Positions 35,201 to 45,314 of a stretch of 64,000 nt of DNA are shown here, in pieces (position 1 is the stretch's first letter; the number at the start of each line of letters is the position of its first letter). The DNA comes from Onthophagus taurus (Eukaryota; Arthropoda; Insecta; Coleoptera; Scarabaeidae), in NCBI RefSeq assembly GCF_036711975.1, contig NC_091972.1:4655001-4719000 (forward strand), written 5' to 3'. A program made the translations under genes and the position numbers. The notes beneath the pieces were generated by a model that ran no database searches, was not told the DNA's origin, and worked only from the letters and a program-made list of their open reading frames with translations.

Positions 35201-38200
35201 CGTGTGAGAGGAAGTCTCAAATAGAACAACATGTGAAAACTGCAAAACATATACAAAAATGTGATAGAAATAGATTGATAACAACTATAAGAAAGGTATA
35301 TTTTTGCATATTTCCACATATTTTTGCATATTTCGAATAAAAAGTTTGCATATTTCCTATAATTTGACTGCATAAAAATCCGAGCTTTACTAATAACTAC
35401 CCTAAAATCAAACACCCTGATGATCCACAAAGTGAACAAAAAATTATATGTAGCATTTCAAATTTTTACACATCTAAGGACGAGGAAGATGGAAGAACTC
35501 AAAAAGTAATTTAATCGCAAGGCATTTGCTACAAGTCGAATTAGACGCAATGGAGTTTATACACAACCTATCCCAGTAAATGCACTTGGATGTAATGGCA
35601 GATTTGGCAAATTATAAATCAAATGATGGATTGTGGGCAAAAAGATTCCTGAGGACCAGTGTAGTAAAGATGAATCCAGTTACATGGTGGAAAGACCTGT
35701 GTAGTAGCTCCAATCTGAGTAAGGTTGCTGTTAAGATTTCATCAGCTCCAGTATCTTAAGCGGCCACAGAACGGGCATTCAGCATATTTTCGTGGATACA
35801 TAGCAAGAAAAGGAATAGGCTGGAAACAGAGAGGGGTGGAAAAATTACTTTTATTGCCCATAATTGGAAATTCAGCAATTCTGAAGAAATAACAGAAACG
35901 GGGGAACAAACAAAGGCAACTACAAACGAACCCATCGATATTTACAAAAAGAATATTTACCCACATTGTATAAAAATGAATTACTTACATAATTAATACT
36001 ATCATCGTCAGGTCTCAAAGCATCCTTGTGATTTTTCATCCGTTCGATTAAGTTTTTATAAAATCCATAGCTAAAATATTCTGTTTTGGTGACGAGAGGT
36101 TCCAAAATGAACCAAAGACATTGTTTGGCGCGAGTTAAATCCGCAACGTCATCCCAACGGGAAAGTCCCGGATCGTGGCCCAAAACTGGTATGGCAAAAG
36201 CTAACATATAATCAGGTAATATATGGGGAAGTTGACTCATAGCTTTATCTACTTGTCCTCCACCCATCGTTAACGTTTTCACGTAATCTCTTCGTTTATT
36301 TATATCCGTAATCATGTTATTTTTAATTTGGGTACGTAGCCGGCTATCTGGTTCTTTTCCTGCTAGAGCGTAATAACCCATAAAATCTAATGGGAGACAT
36401 TTATTTGGTAAACCTCGTCCTAAACCTTTATGTAGTTTTGATGAAAAAATTTCTCGAACTTGTTTTACTTCATCACACATTAATTGCGAGAGGTTATAGA
36501 ATTGTTCGACTGTGTACTGATCACCAACACCCTTCTGTTCGCAAACTTTCAACATAGCACAACCAGCAGATAATCTTAACCAAGACATTTCAGCTTGAGA
36601 TAATCTTCCGCTTTGCAACAAATCACCTTTATGCGCAATAAACGCGTTCAACATCCGAAAAGTTTTCTGTGCGGACGCCGTATCTTGTTTCAAACCCAAC
36701 AACCATCTCGCCATCGCTTTCAATCCTTCAATCTTACAACGAGTTTCTTCCGGGAGCTCCTCTTCAGGACACCATTGCTCGGAATCGTGATTGTTGTTTT
36801 CCGTTTGACGTGCTTCTTTTACCAGTAACTCTTTAACAATCTTTCTTGAGACGATGTTTTTGATTTGCACTTTGCATTTTTCGGGAACATTGAAAGCTAT
36901 GTGGCCTAAGGTGACTATAGCAGTACGATAATTAGGTTTATCAGGACAGAGGTTAGTTTTAGCTGTTTCAAGAATCGCAGGGAAAAGAGAATCGTGTAAT
37001 TCGGGCATGTTTACAAATATGCAACGTATCGCCCCTTTTGCCTGTTTTGGAGTGCCTGATTCAGCGAAATTTTTACAAATTGGTGCCAACTGATCCATTA
37101 AATCTGGAAATTGTTCATCTATAAACAAACATATAAAATTAATTAATAAAATTACCAAATACAATTCTCAAATTTAATACAGTGAAATTCCTCTAATTCG
37201 AACGTCTTTTCGTTTCAAATGTATTTTTATCTCTCTATGCCGAATTTCATTAACTCGATTTTTTTTTTAACTCGAACTGCACTACGACCATACGCGGACA
37301 CCTGTATACTACCAGTATACAGGTGTCCCGTATCTTACGCAACAGAGCATTATACGGTTGTAGGATACATTATTCTAAAGCGATCTTTCTTATAAAATTT
37401 TTCCGAAATGTTCATAATAACCGCACGTGAACTGTTTAAAGTCGTTTAATACCGATTCAACAAAAGCTTAGAAAACCGCCTTCGGAGATCGTAAATGACA
37501 CTCAGGCAATCGGTCCCACCCCCGGCCGGTCCACCGCGCCATTCTAAACTAGTGTCGCCCGTGTACTCGGACTAATAGATTCCACACGGAAAGAAAAATT
37601 TTATTAGAAAGATCGCTTCAAAATAATGTATCCTACAACCGTATAATGCTCTGATGCGGAAGATACGGGACACCTATATAGTGTACAGGTGTGTCAAATG
37701 TCTGGAATATAGCCAATAACTTCGCCATTTGTGGTTTTAAAGAAAAATGATTCAAATAAAAAATTCTATATTAATTGTAGCGCATTTTTTTGCGATACTT
37801 GCTTGTTTACATTGTTCTTTGTTTCGTTACTATGGCAACCAACATTGTTATTTTAAATGTGACGCATGTTCTTTTTTGCACATTTGAATAGAGGATAAAT
37901 CCCTCTACGCGATGAACATATCAAATCATATAGTTGTATAAGAAAAAAATCGAGAAAAAATGCGTTCTCTGAAAATATGAAATCAGCAAATTACAATCAA
38001 AGTAAGCGCCGAAATAATTCCGGTGTCAAAAAATTGAGAAGAAAAGAATCCAAATATTAATAATGTATGGGTACGGTGATAGAAAATGCACTCAAAGTGA
38101 AGTTTGTACAGTGTTCAATAATATTTACCCGGATACACAAATTACTCAATCCACAGTATCCAAAGTATTAAAAAAATTCTGTAACACCGGAAGTGTTAAA

Positions 38201-41200
38201 AACCTTTCAAAAAATTGATGGCCAAAGACAGCTTCCAATGACCATACATTCTTAATGATTGATAATTGTTGAAACTGTAATTTTTTTTGACATTTAAAGC
38301 TATCAACGACGTTATTTCGGCGCCTACTTTGTAATTAGCTGATTTTACATTCAAAAAATGCATTTTTTTCTCGATTTTTTTTTATACGACCATATGATTT
38401 GATATGTTTATCGCATAGGGAGATTTATTCTCTATCAAAGTATGCCAAAAAAATATATGCATCCTATTTAAAATAACAATGTTGGTTGCCATAGCAACGA
38501 AACAAAAAACAATACAAACAAGCAAATATCGCCAAAAAATGCGCCATGATTAATAAAGAAACTTGCATTTGAAACATTTTTCTTTAAAACCACAAATGGC
38601 GAAATTGGCTATATTCCAGACATTTGACACACCTGTATATCCAAGGAATAAACTATTTGAATCCGTTCTGTAAGGCAACTTTTTTTTTATTCCAGTGATT
38701 TTACGATTTAAACTAGCGTTGAATAAAAATTGAGGTTAACACTAACCTAGAACTAGGAACGTTCGGGTTTAGCCGTCTTAAGAGACGCAGGGCTAAACTC
38801 GACGGTTTCTAGTTCTAGGTCTAATGTTAGTTCTAGTGACAGTGCAAGTCTCTAAAGACGGCTAAACCTGAATGATTATAGTTCTAGGTATAGTATTAGT
38901 TCTAGTTTTACACTAGCATAGAATTAGCATTAGTATAGAATTAGTTCTACAGGATGTCCTACTAAAAATATGATGATTTAACTAAACTTATCTATATACA
39001 AAATTGCTTAGTTTAGTCGCTAGAGGGCTTTGAAAATTCATGATGAATCAAAGAAAAAGCAAAACAAAGACTGCTGCCAAGTTTAAGTGACAAACTGTTT
39101 TTGTTTTTAAAATTAATTATACCTAGCCAACTATTAAAAAAAAACGTTTTTAGTTACCATGCATCACTCACTCGCCCTTGTGGGTATTTACAAAATATTT
39201 TTTTGTGGCTAAACCGTTCACCTAACTGAAATTTTGTAAGAAAGAAAATAGTTTCTAAATTAAAGTAACTATTCAGAAAAAAAAATAGTAGTGTTTGTAG
39301 AGGGGGTTAAAAAGATATGGATTTTTAAACACCCTATAATATTCGAAATTAGAGTTTATTCCACAAACAGCTGTAGTCTACTGATACAAATGCATGACCA
39401 AAAAATGAATAAAATCCATTGAGGATTTTTCGACTTATTTAAAAAACATATTATTTTTAAAGCCCTCCAGCGGCTAAACTAAGCAATTTTGTATATAGAT
39501 AAGTTGTAAATCTGTGTTGTTTGATCCCGTAAGCAGTAAGAAAGAAAAAACCAATACATTTCAGGACTAGCATCTAGGACAGTTAAAACAACATTTTAAC
39601 ATGCCAATATTTTGATTAAATTTTTAATCTTCCTCAGGGCTTGTTTCTACGACGACAAAATATCAATAGAAAAACAGCATTAAAAAATTTAACCTCTTAA
39701 ACATACCTAAGTTCTTGAAACTACCAAACATTAATACAAAAAAACATCGAAAACAATCAATTATTATCAAACTTTCATAACAGAAAAATCTATTATCCTC
39801 TAACATGGAAACGTCAACGCGTACAGTGATAAGTTAAAAAACTTAAAAACTAAAAAACAACTAACGTTATTTTGTCGTTGTAGAAGCCCTGAGGAAGATT
39901 TAAAATTTAATCGAAATATTGGCATGTTAAATATTCAGGAAATATTGTCCTGAAATTTATTGGTTTTTTCATAAATAAGTTGAGTTAAATCATCATATTT
40001 TTGGTCAAGGTACTTGTAGTCTTGCGTTGTACACGTCATTTCCGGACATCCTGTATATAGTATCAGTGCTAGTGTAAAGCTAGAACTAACACTATACCTA
40101 TAACTAGAATCATTCGGGCTTAGCCGTCTTTAGAAATATGCGGCTAAACCCAAATGTTTAGCATAGAATTAGCATTAGTATAGAATTAGTTCTACATAGT
40201 GTCAGTGATAGTCTAAAACTAGAACTAACACTAGACTTAGAACTAGAAACATGCGTGTAAATCCGAATGTTTTTAGTTCTAGGTCTAGTGTTAGTTCTAG
40301 TTTTGCACTAGCACTATCGCTATAACTAACACTAGACCTAGAAATATTTGAGTTTAGCGTTACGTCTCTTAAGACGGCTAAACCCGAATGATTCTAGTTC
40401 TGGGTTTACCACTGCATAACAATTAAAACTAGAACTAACACTAGACCTAGAACTAGAAACATTCGTCTGAAGACGCACGGCTAAACCAGAAACATTCTAG
40501 TTCTAGGTCTAGTGTTAGTTCTAGTTTTAGTTCAATAAAAATATATAACAAAAAGTAGAGCTAACACTAACACCAGAATTAACATTAGACCTAGAAGTAG
40601 ACGCATTCGGGGTTAGCTGTGCATCTCTTAAGGCGGCTAAACCCGAAACTTTCTAGTTCTAGTGTTAGTTCTAGTTTTAATAGACTGCCTAAGTCTGACG
40701 TCACAGAGATGGACGGAGCTTATACTGACTCCAAACAATTTCGTTGCTAACTACATTTGCTAACAATCGCCAAAAAATGTCATTTGAAATGTCATCACTT
40801 AGTTTATTTTATTTTAACACTAATGAAAAATTGCATATTAGCAACACAGTGAGCAACCAAAATGTTTGGAGTCTGTATAAGCTCCGCCCATCTCTATAAC
40901 GTCAAGGCTTAGGTTGTCTATTGTTATTCAACGCTAGATTGTTGTATATTGTTATTGAAGTAGTTGAAAGGTGAAATATACCTATTAGAAAAGTACATTT
41001 CTAATTTTTTTCTTTAGAACTGAACTTCAACTAATTTTTCTCTACCTCTAAACTTTCTTCCGCTCCCTAAGCGATTCGAGTTAGGAGAATTTCACTGTAA
41101 TTGATTACTTACATAAACACTTATATCTTCCAAGAAATGTAAAAACGGAAAGAACTAACGGCGCAACAGAACAATCTTCCAATTGTAATAATTCCATAAG

Positions 41201-43192
41201 TTGTTCTAACACATCCTGATGATGAAAGTGTGGTGCAAAAACACAACTCAGCATTACTAGGAGTTTGAGCCCACGATCTCCAGCTGTGGCAGGATGTAAG
41301 CCAACCTCCTCAATAGTGTTGCCGCCGCGCAAGCAATCCTCCACATATCCAATCAGGATTCGAATAGTTTCGTGATCAATCATAACCGAGCTGACGCGCT
41401 CCAGAAGCATTTTGACCGTATTGTAATATAAATTGGTCATAACTGGTTGTCCGAGTTTTTTTAAAACCGCCGCGATAGCATAAGAACATTCGTGACAACT
41501 AACGGACGGTCTTGAAACGGTTTCCATTGAATCCAAAAGAGCAGAATCTTTCTTCATGTGACTACTGAATTTTGAGAGGAATTCATGGGCTTTTACTGGT
41601 TCCGGGAGACAACGCGATAGAGCTTGGACTTTAACCGAAAGTTCTTTTTGAACTGCAGGAGTTGATTCGCGACGATGCAATTCCAACCACTCAAAAACTA
41701 ATTTTCTGACGCATAATTGATTTTTTTGGAGTTCGATGAAAGCTTTTGTGGCGTGATCGTCTACAGTGCCCAAAAGATGATATAACTTTCGCATTCTTTC
41801 TCCGGATGGCAGTTGATAAGGTACTAAACAAGTATTTAATAATCTTTCAACTAATAATTTATCTTCCATTCCGGCCATGTAATAACCGTTAAGTATTTTG
41901 TCTTTTATCCATGTAACAGCTTTTTTCGTCGCATTTGGAACGTCGGGATCGCTTAAATGTTTTTTATAAATCATCGCTAATCCAGACATGGCTTCCTTAC
42001 GAATTTTAAACTTTTTATCTAAAGTACGCTCCTTAACAAACTCTAAGAGATCTTCGGAATCTGAGACAACTTGAAAATCGCGTCGCGCGGTTGTAACGAT
42101 AGCCATAACGACTTCGTATCGAACGTTCTCCTCGGAGTCATGTTGACGCATTTTTAGCGTCTCTGTAATATCTTTTCTTAAATCGGGGTGGTTCAATAAA
42201 AAATGCATAGAGTATTGAACACATTTAGTTCGTATCGCTTCGTTAATATCGTTAAAACGTCCAAGAAAAGCTCGCCAAAGTCCAGAGTGTCTCTTTGCTA
42301 GTTCCGAATCTTTTTCGCTAAACATTCGCGCCAATAAAGCCACGGCCCCCAATCTTTCGTTTTGCAATGGACTTTTTAATTTGCATTCGAGCTGAGGTAA
42401 AACCGAAGTTAGAACTTGAGGACAAATATGGTTTAATTCGTATATCAAATCATATACTTTAGAGTACATTTGTAGATTTTTGTCCTCTTTGCACAATATT
42501 AATACTTGATTAAAGAAAGCTTGTATGTGAGCTTCCAAATTGGGTGCTGTTTTTATAACAAGTTCTTTCGCCAATAAGTAAGCGTTTTTGCGTTGGGTTT
42601 TATTTGGATCAACGATATTCATTAAAATTATATCCAAAAGCTCATTACTGACAATATCACTTTCAGATATTAAGGGACACAAAACGTCAAGCATAAAACT
42701 CTTAACGCGACCCGAATGTTCATCATTCACGATTTTAAACATCAATTGAAATAAAGCACAGAAAATTTCTTGACAATCTTCTAATTCAAAACACATGTTA
42801 AACGATTTAACATATGCCAAACTCTCTAATAAATAAAAATAACGTTTAAACACAGCATCTTTGGGATCTTTTAACCCGGATAGCTGTGTTATAAGAAACA
42901 GAAATATTGTTTTAACTTGATTTGTATCTTTATATGGCGCTTCTGGGGCGTACACTCTCAAAACGTCCGCGATACAACAAGCAATAAGCAATTGAACATC
43001 CCTCGAGGAGTGTTGAAGAAATTGCTCTTCAGCGAGATGTAAAGCTAACGGTATATATTGTTGATAAGCTCCCTCATCTTGTCCCATCGCTTGCAAAGTG
43101 TGAGCAAGGCTTTTTAACCTTCTAATTAGTTCGTCCAATCCCAAATCATCCGTAATCGGACGACAACCTGGCGGGTAGACAATCTCCGACAT
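32247..43192 (-). CDS. pds5: Pds5 cohesin-associated HEAT-repeat protein, complete
   Basis: Exons 43192-41113, 37118-35989, 33372-33097 and 32351-32247 give 3,591 nt (1,196 aa). The start MSEIVYPPGCRPITDDLGLD and the block RVYAPEAPYKD match Pds5 in animals. The body is helical HEAT repeats (GTPKQAKGAIRCIF, LNAFIAHKGDLLQSGRLSQA). The third exon has FPTDTRVPTMYWVP and NSRVFLPPEL, the family's last conserved block. The final exon is a short charged tail (GLEEEIDEPSPKRLRMRID) joined in phase zero. Pds5 binds cohesin and controls its loading, maintenance and release with Wapl and acetyltransferases in the nucleus. Vertebrate paralogues have a longer basic AT-hook tail; here it is short. An additional small exon between 32,352 and 33,096 cannot be excluded. 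Introns 1 (4.0 kb) and 2 (2.6 kb) are filled with transposon remnants. Confidence 0.93.
33470..34700 (+). pseudogene. hAT transposase relic in Pds5 intron
   Basis: Plus-strand fragments include YCSKEHFAKVNKMTIHIHLT near 33,650-33,710 (zinc-finger end of a BED-like domain). Further on are VDKFGAEKFLVGIEDNAANI near 34,335-34,395 (the DNAAN catalytic motif of DUF659-type hAT transposases) and KLPYKTRWGSHLYCMES near 34,530-34,580. The frames are disrupted, so this is a dead copy. Confidence 0.7.
34773..35975 (+). pseudogene. Second hAT transposase relic with C-terminal dimerisation domain
   Basis: Begins at an ATG (34,773) with a CysCys/HisHis finger split by an apparent intron: LFCKACAKV, then SQIEQHVKTAKHIQKC. 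It ends with NPVTWWKDLCSSSNLSKVAV and ATERAFSIFSWIHSKKRNRL (35,670-35,830), the hAT C-terminal dimerisation signature. Most of the catalytic middle is missing, so it is an internally deleted element. It is sense-opposite to Pds5. Confidence 0.75.
37290..37692. mobile_element. Long-TIR MITE in Pds5 intron 1
   Basis: Arms from about 37,320 (CAGGTGTCCCGTATCTTACG) and to about 37,690 are reverse complements for over 90 bp, including GAGCATTATACGGTTGTAGG. The arms end inside the neighbouring element's CAGGTGT terminus. The GC-richer centre near 37,500-37,560 is unassigned. Confidence 0.7.
37688..38638. mobile_element. Mariner-like element with long TIRs and HTH remnant
   Basis: The left end ACAGGTGTGTCAAATGTCTG is mirrored at the right end (GACATTTGACACACCTGT), with arms of over 200 bp (GGCTATATTCCAG, TGGTTTTAAAGAAAAATG). 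The core (38,054-38,218, +) encodes ILIMYGYGDRKCTQSEVC and QSTVSKVLKKFCNTGSVKN, the helix-turn-helix of mariner/IS630-type transposases. The catalytic part is deleted. Confidence 0.8.
38710..38945. repeat. TCTAGTTCTAG fold-back repeat
   Basis: Starts at the family terminus (CTAGCGTTGAATAA) and contains the GGGTTTAGCCGTCTTAAGAG hairpin and CTAG-rich arms. Confidence 0.75.
38950..40055. mobile_element. TIR element with nested inner TIR element
   Basis: The outer ends CAGGATGTCCTACTAAAAAT and the inverse near 40,050 (GACATCCTGTA) pair. ACTTATCTATATACAAAATT and GCTAGAGGGCT also pair with 39,465-39,505. A second inverted pair, CCAATACATTTCAGGAC (39,552) and GTCCTGAAATTTATTGG (39,948), delimits an inner element with CCTCAGGGCTT/AAGCCCTGAGG. 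No transposase seen. Confidence 0.6.
40060..40980. repeat. TCTAGTTCTAG fold-back elements, largest copy
   Basis: Several complete modules: CTAG-rich arms around hairpins (GGTTTAGCCGTGCGTCTC types). Ends at TTGTTATTCAACGCTAGATT and GTTGTATATTG (40,921-40,950), the clearest terminus of the family. It is interrupted at 40,681-40,920 by an unrelated MITE. Confidence 0.8.
40681..40920. mobile_element. 240-bp MITE with TGACGTCA-containing TIRs
   Basis: Left TAGACTGCCTAAGTCTGACG and right (reverse complement) TAGACAACCTAAGCCTTGAC pair over about 57 bp, including GGGCGGAGCTTATAC. It is inserted in the fold-back repeat. A related copy is at about 53,235-53,335. Confidence 0.8.
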
Positions 43193-44155
43193 TTTCCAAA
43201 TAACCTATCAAAATATAAACACTACATGTCAAAGTCTGTTGTGGCAAAATTTTACCGCCTTTATTAGAAACTCGATATATCTAACGTTGCTAAACTTTTA
43301 TGTGATAAATAGGGTAAAAACTGATGATTACGTCTCAATTCGAACCAAGAAAAACGACTTACCCAGTGAAAAAACCACGTACAATTCAAATCACATCTAA
43401 CCAACGCTAATTTCAATCGTAAATAAAAGTCTAATTAAAAGACATGATACACTTCAACCATGACTACCGAACAAACCATATGTCCAATTAGCATTCAAAC
43501 CGCGTTTGCATCAAATCAGTCGGAAAATCTGGTTAAAACTTTGAGAAAAACGCCACAAGCGCAAGTTATGTATACAACGTAAATGTCAAAATGGCGGCTG
43601 TAAAGCGACCACAAACTTAGGGAAAGTAGGGTTTTAAACAATTGATCTAATTGACAAGTATCCCAATTCAAAAAAACCAAAATAATTTCTAACAAATTAT
43701 TTATTTTGTAAAAAGAAATTATTTAATAAGTAATAAGTTAAAAAGAAAATCGTAACTCTAAAAAAAATAAATTAAACAAAATTATAAAAATTTACTTTTA
43801 TCTGAAATTAACCCTAGGGATTTTAGTTAGATTTTATCTCAATTTCCCTCCAATTCAATAAACGCAAAATTATATTTAAAAAATCATTTTATTCAATATA
43901 AAAAATACATATTCATTTAAATTCGTTCCACTTTAATTCAATAAAATCAATTTAAATGATTAACCAATAAAATCTTAATACGTGTCACAAAGTGTTTTAT
44001 CAGCTTAAACGTTGGCAGTATCCGACTTTCCTTTCAGAGTAGATTAGATTGAAAGATTGTCGTGACGTTATTGTTGACGTCTGCCGGTTCTCTGCTTCGG
44101 TTTTGTTGAAAAGCCCAATTTTTCATCCGAAATAGGTCGTAAAATTTCGTGGAGA
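43193..44155. promoter_or_regulatory. Divergent promoter region of Pds5 and PPIB
   Basis: About 960 bp separates the two start codons, which point away from each other. No TATA box is clear. The PPIB side near 44,075-44,110 is richer in GC. No other gene is seen. Confidence 0.5.
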
Positions 44156-45041
44156 ATGGTTTTCCTTATAAAAGCCATCGTCGTTGTTTTATTAATCGCG
44201 TGTGGAATCTTTAATGTCCTCGGAGATGATGGAAAAAAAGGACCAAAAGTAACGGACAAGGTATGAATACCGTTATACATTTTTACAAGCTTTTTTTTAA
44301 ACAAGCAATTTAGACTATTTTTAAAATTTATGTGGGTGTGTAATACATTTATATTTTATTATACATATGCCCTTTATATTTCGTCAAAATTTAATTTTAA
44401 TTAAGTGGTTCAACAAAGCGATGTGTTGCGCATGCGCTTTAATAGTTTTCTAGCCGAAAAATTTTTTGCGCAAACTCATTTCTTAAATTAAAGTAAAATA
44501 TTTTTTTGTTTAGGTTTGGTTTGATATAACAATTGGAGATGAAGCTGTTGGTCGTATTGAAATTGGTCTTTTCGGTAAAACCGTCCCAAAAACAGCTAAA
44601 AACTTTGCAGAACTTGCTACAAAACCCCCAGGCGAAGGTTATAAAGGCAGCAAATTCCATCGTGTCATCAAAGATTTTATGATTCAAGGGGGTGACTTTA
44701 CAAAAGGTGATGGAACTGGAGGTCGTAGTATTTATGGCGAACGTTTTGCCGATGAAAACTTTAAATTGAAACATTATGGTGCTGGATGGCTTTCAATGGC
44801 TAATGCGGGTAAAGACACAAACGGATCTCAATTTTTTATTACTGTTAAACAAACTACTTGGTTGGATGGACGTCATGTTGTTTTTGGAAAGGTTCTTAAA
44901 GGGATGGGAGTTGTAAGAAAAATCGAAAACACCAACACTGACGGAAGAGATCGTCCTGCTAAAGATGTTGTTATCGCCGATTGTGGACATGAAGTTATCG
45001 ATGAACCTTTCGCAGTTTCTAAAGAAGATGCTAGAGATTAA
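44156..45041 (+). CDS. PPIB: Cyclophilin B, ER peptidyl-prolyl cis-trans isomerase
   Basis: Exons 44,156-44,260 and 44,514-45,041 give 210 aa. Residues 1 to about 23 are a signal peptide ([18 protein letters not shown]). The cyclophilin domain follows, with the catalytic block [16 protein letters not shown], then GSQFFITV and [12 protein letters not shown]; the active-site Arg, Phe, Gln, Trp and His are all present. The [14 protein letters not shown] linker is typical of the secreted B class. The protein catalyses proline isomerisation during folding of secretory proteins such as collagen. It has no KDEL-type signal (it ends KEDARD), as in other cyclophilin B proteins. It converges with FKBP8. 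Confidence 0.95.
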
Positions 45042-45125
45042 GATTGATTTTTTTTGTATGTGTGATAAGAGGAAAGATATTTTGGTATTTTTGTAATAGC
45101 CACAATTAATTTTCAATATGTTTAA

Positions 45126-45131
45126 AATAAA
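45126..45131 (+). terminator. PPIB: PPIB poly(A) signal
   Basis: AATAAA 85 bp after the PPIB stop codon. Confidence 0.7.
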
Positions 45132-45195
45132 AAAAATTTCTTTTTTTTATTAAACACCACAACTTATAATATATCCTTTTTAAAATGTACAAACG

Positions 45196-45201
45196 TTTAT
45201 T
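45196..45201 (-). terminator. FKBP8: FKBP8 poly(A) signal
   Basis: TTTATT on the plus strand (AATAAA on the minus strand), 115 bp past the FKBP8 stop codon and about 65 bp from the PPIB signal. Confidence 0.6.
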
Positions 45202-45314
45202 TAGTAACAAAAAAAGAAAAACAAAAGTTTGAAAAGGAATACAATGTAAATGCACCCAAGATGCTACTTCTTTTTAAAAACTTCACCTTTTTTTACTTAT
45301 TTTATTTTGAGTTT

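Noticed and set aside
35742-35966. Cys-rich minus-strand frame in Pds5 intron 2
   Set aside because: It is antisense to the recognisable hAT C-terminal domain and has no independent support.
39625-39935. Possible hammerhead-like ribozyme (CCTGAGGAAGAT...ATCGAAA words)
   Set aside because: The core does not match CTGATGAG/GAAA with proper helices. The words are explained as inverted arms of a nested element.
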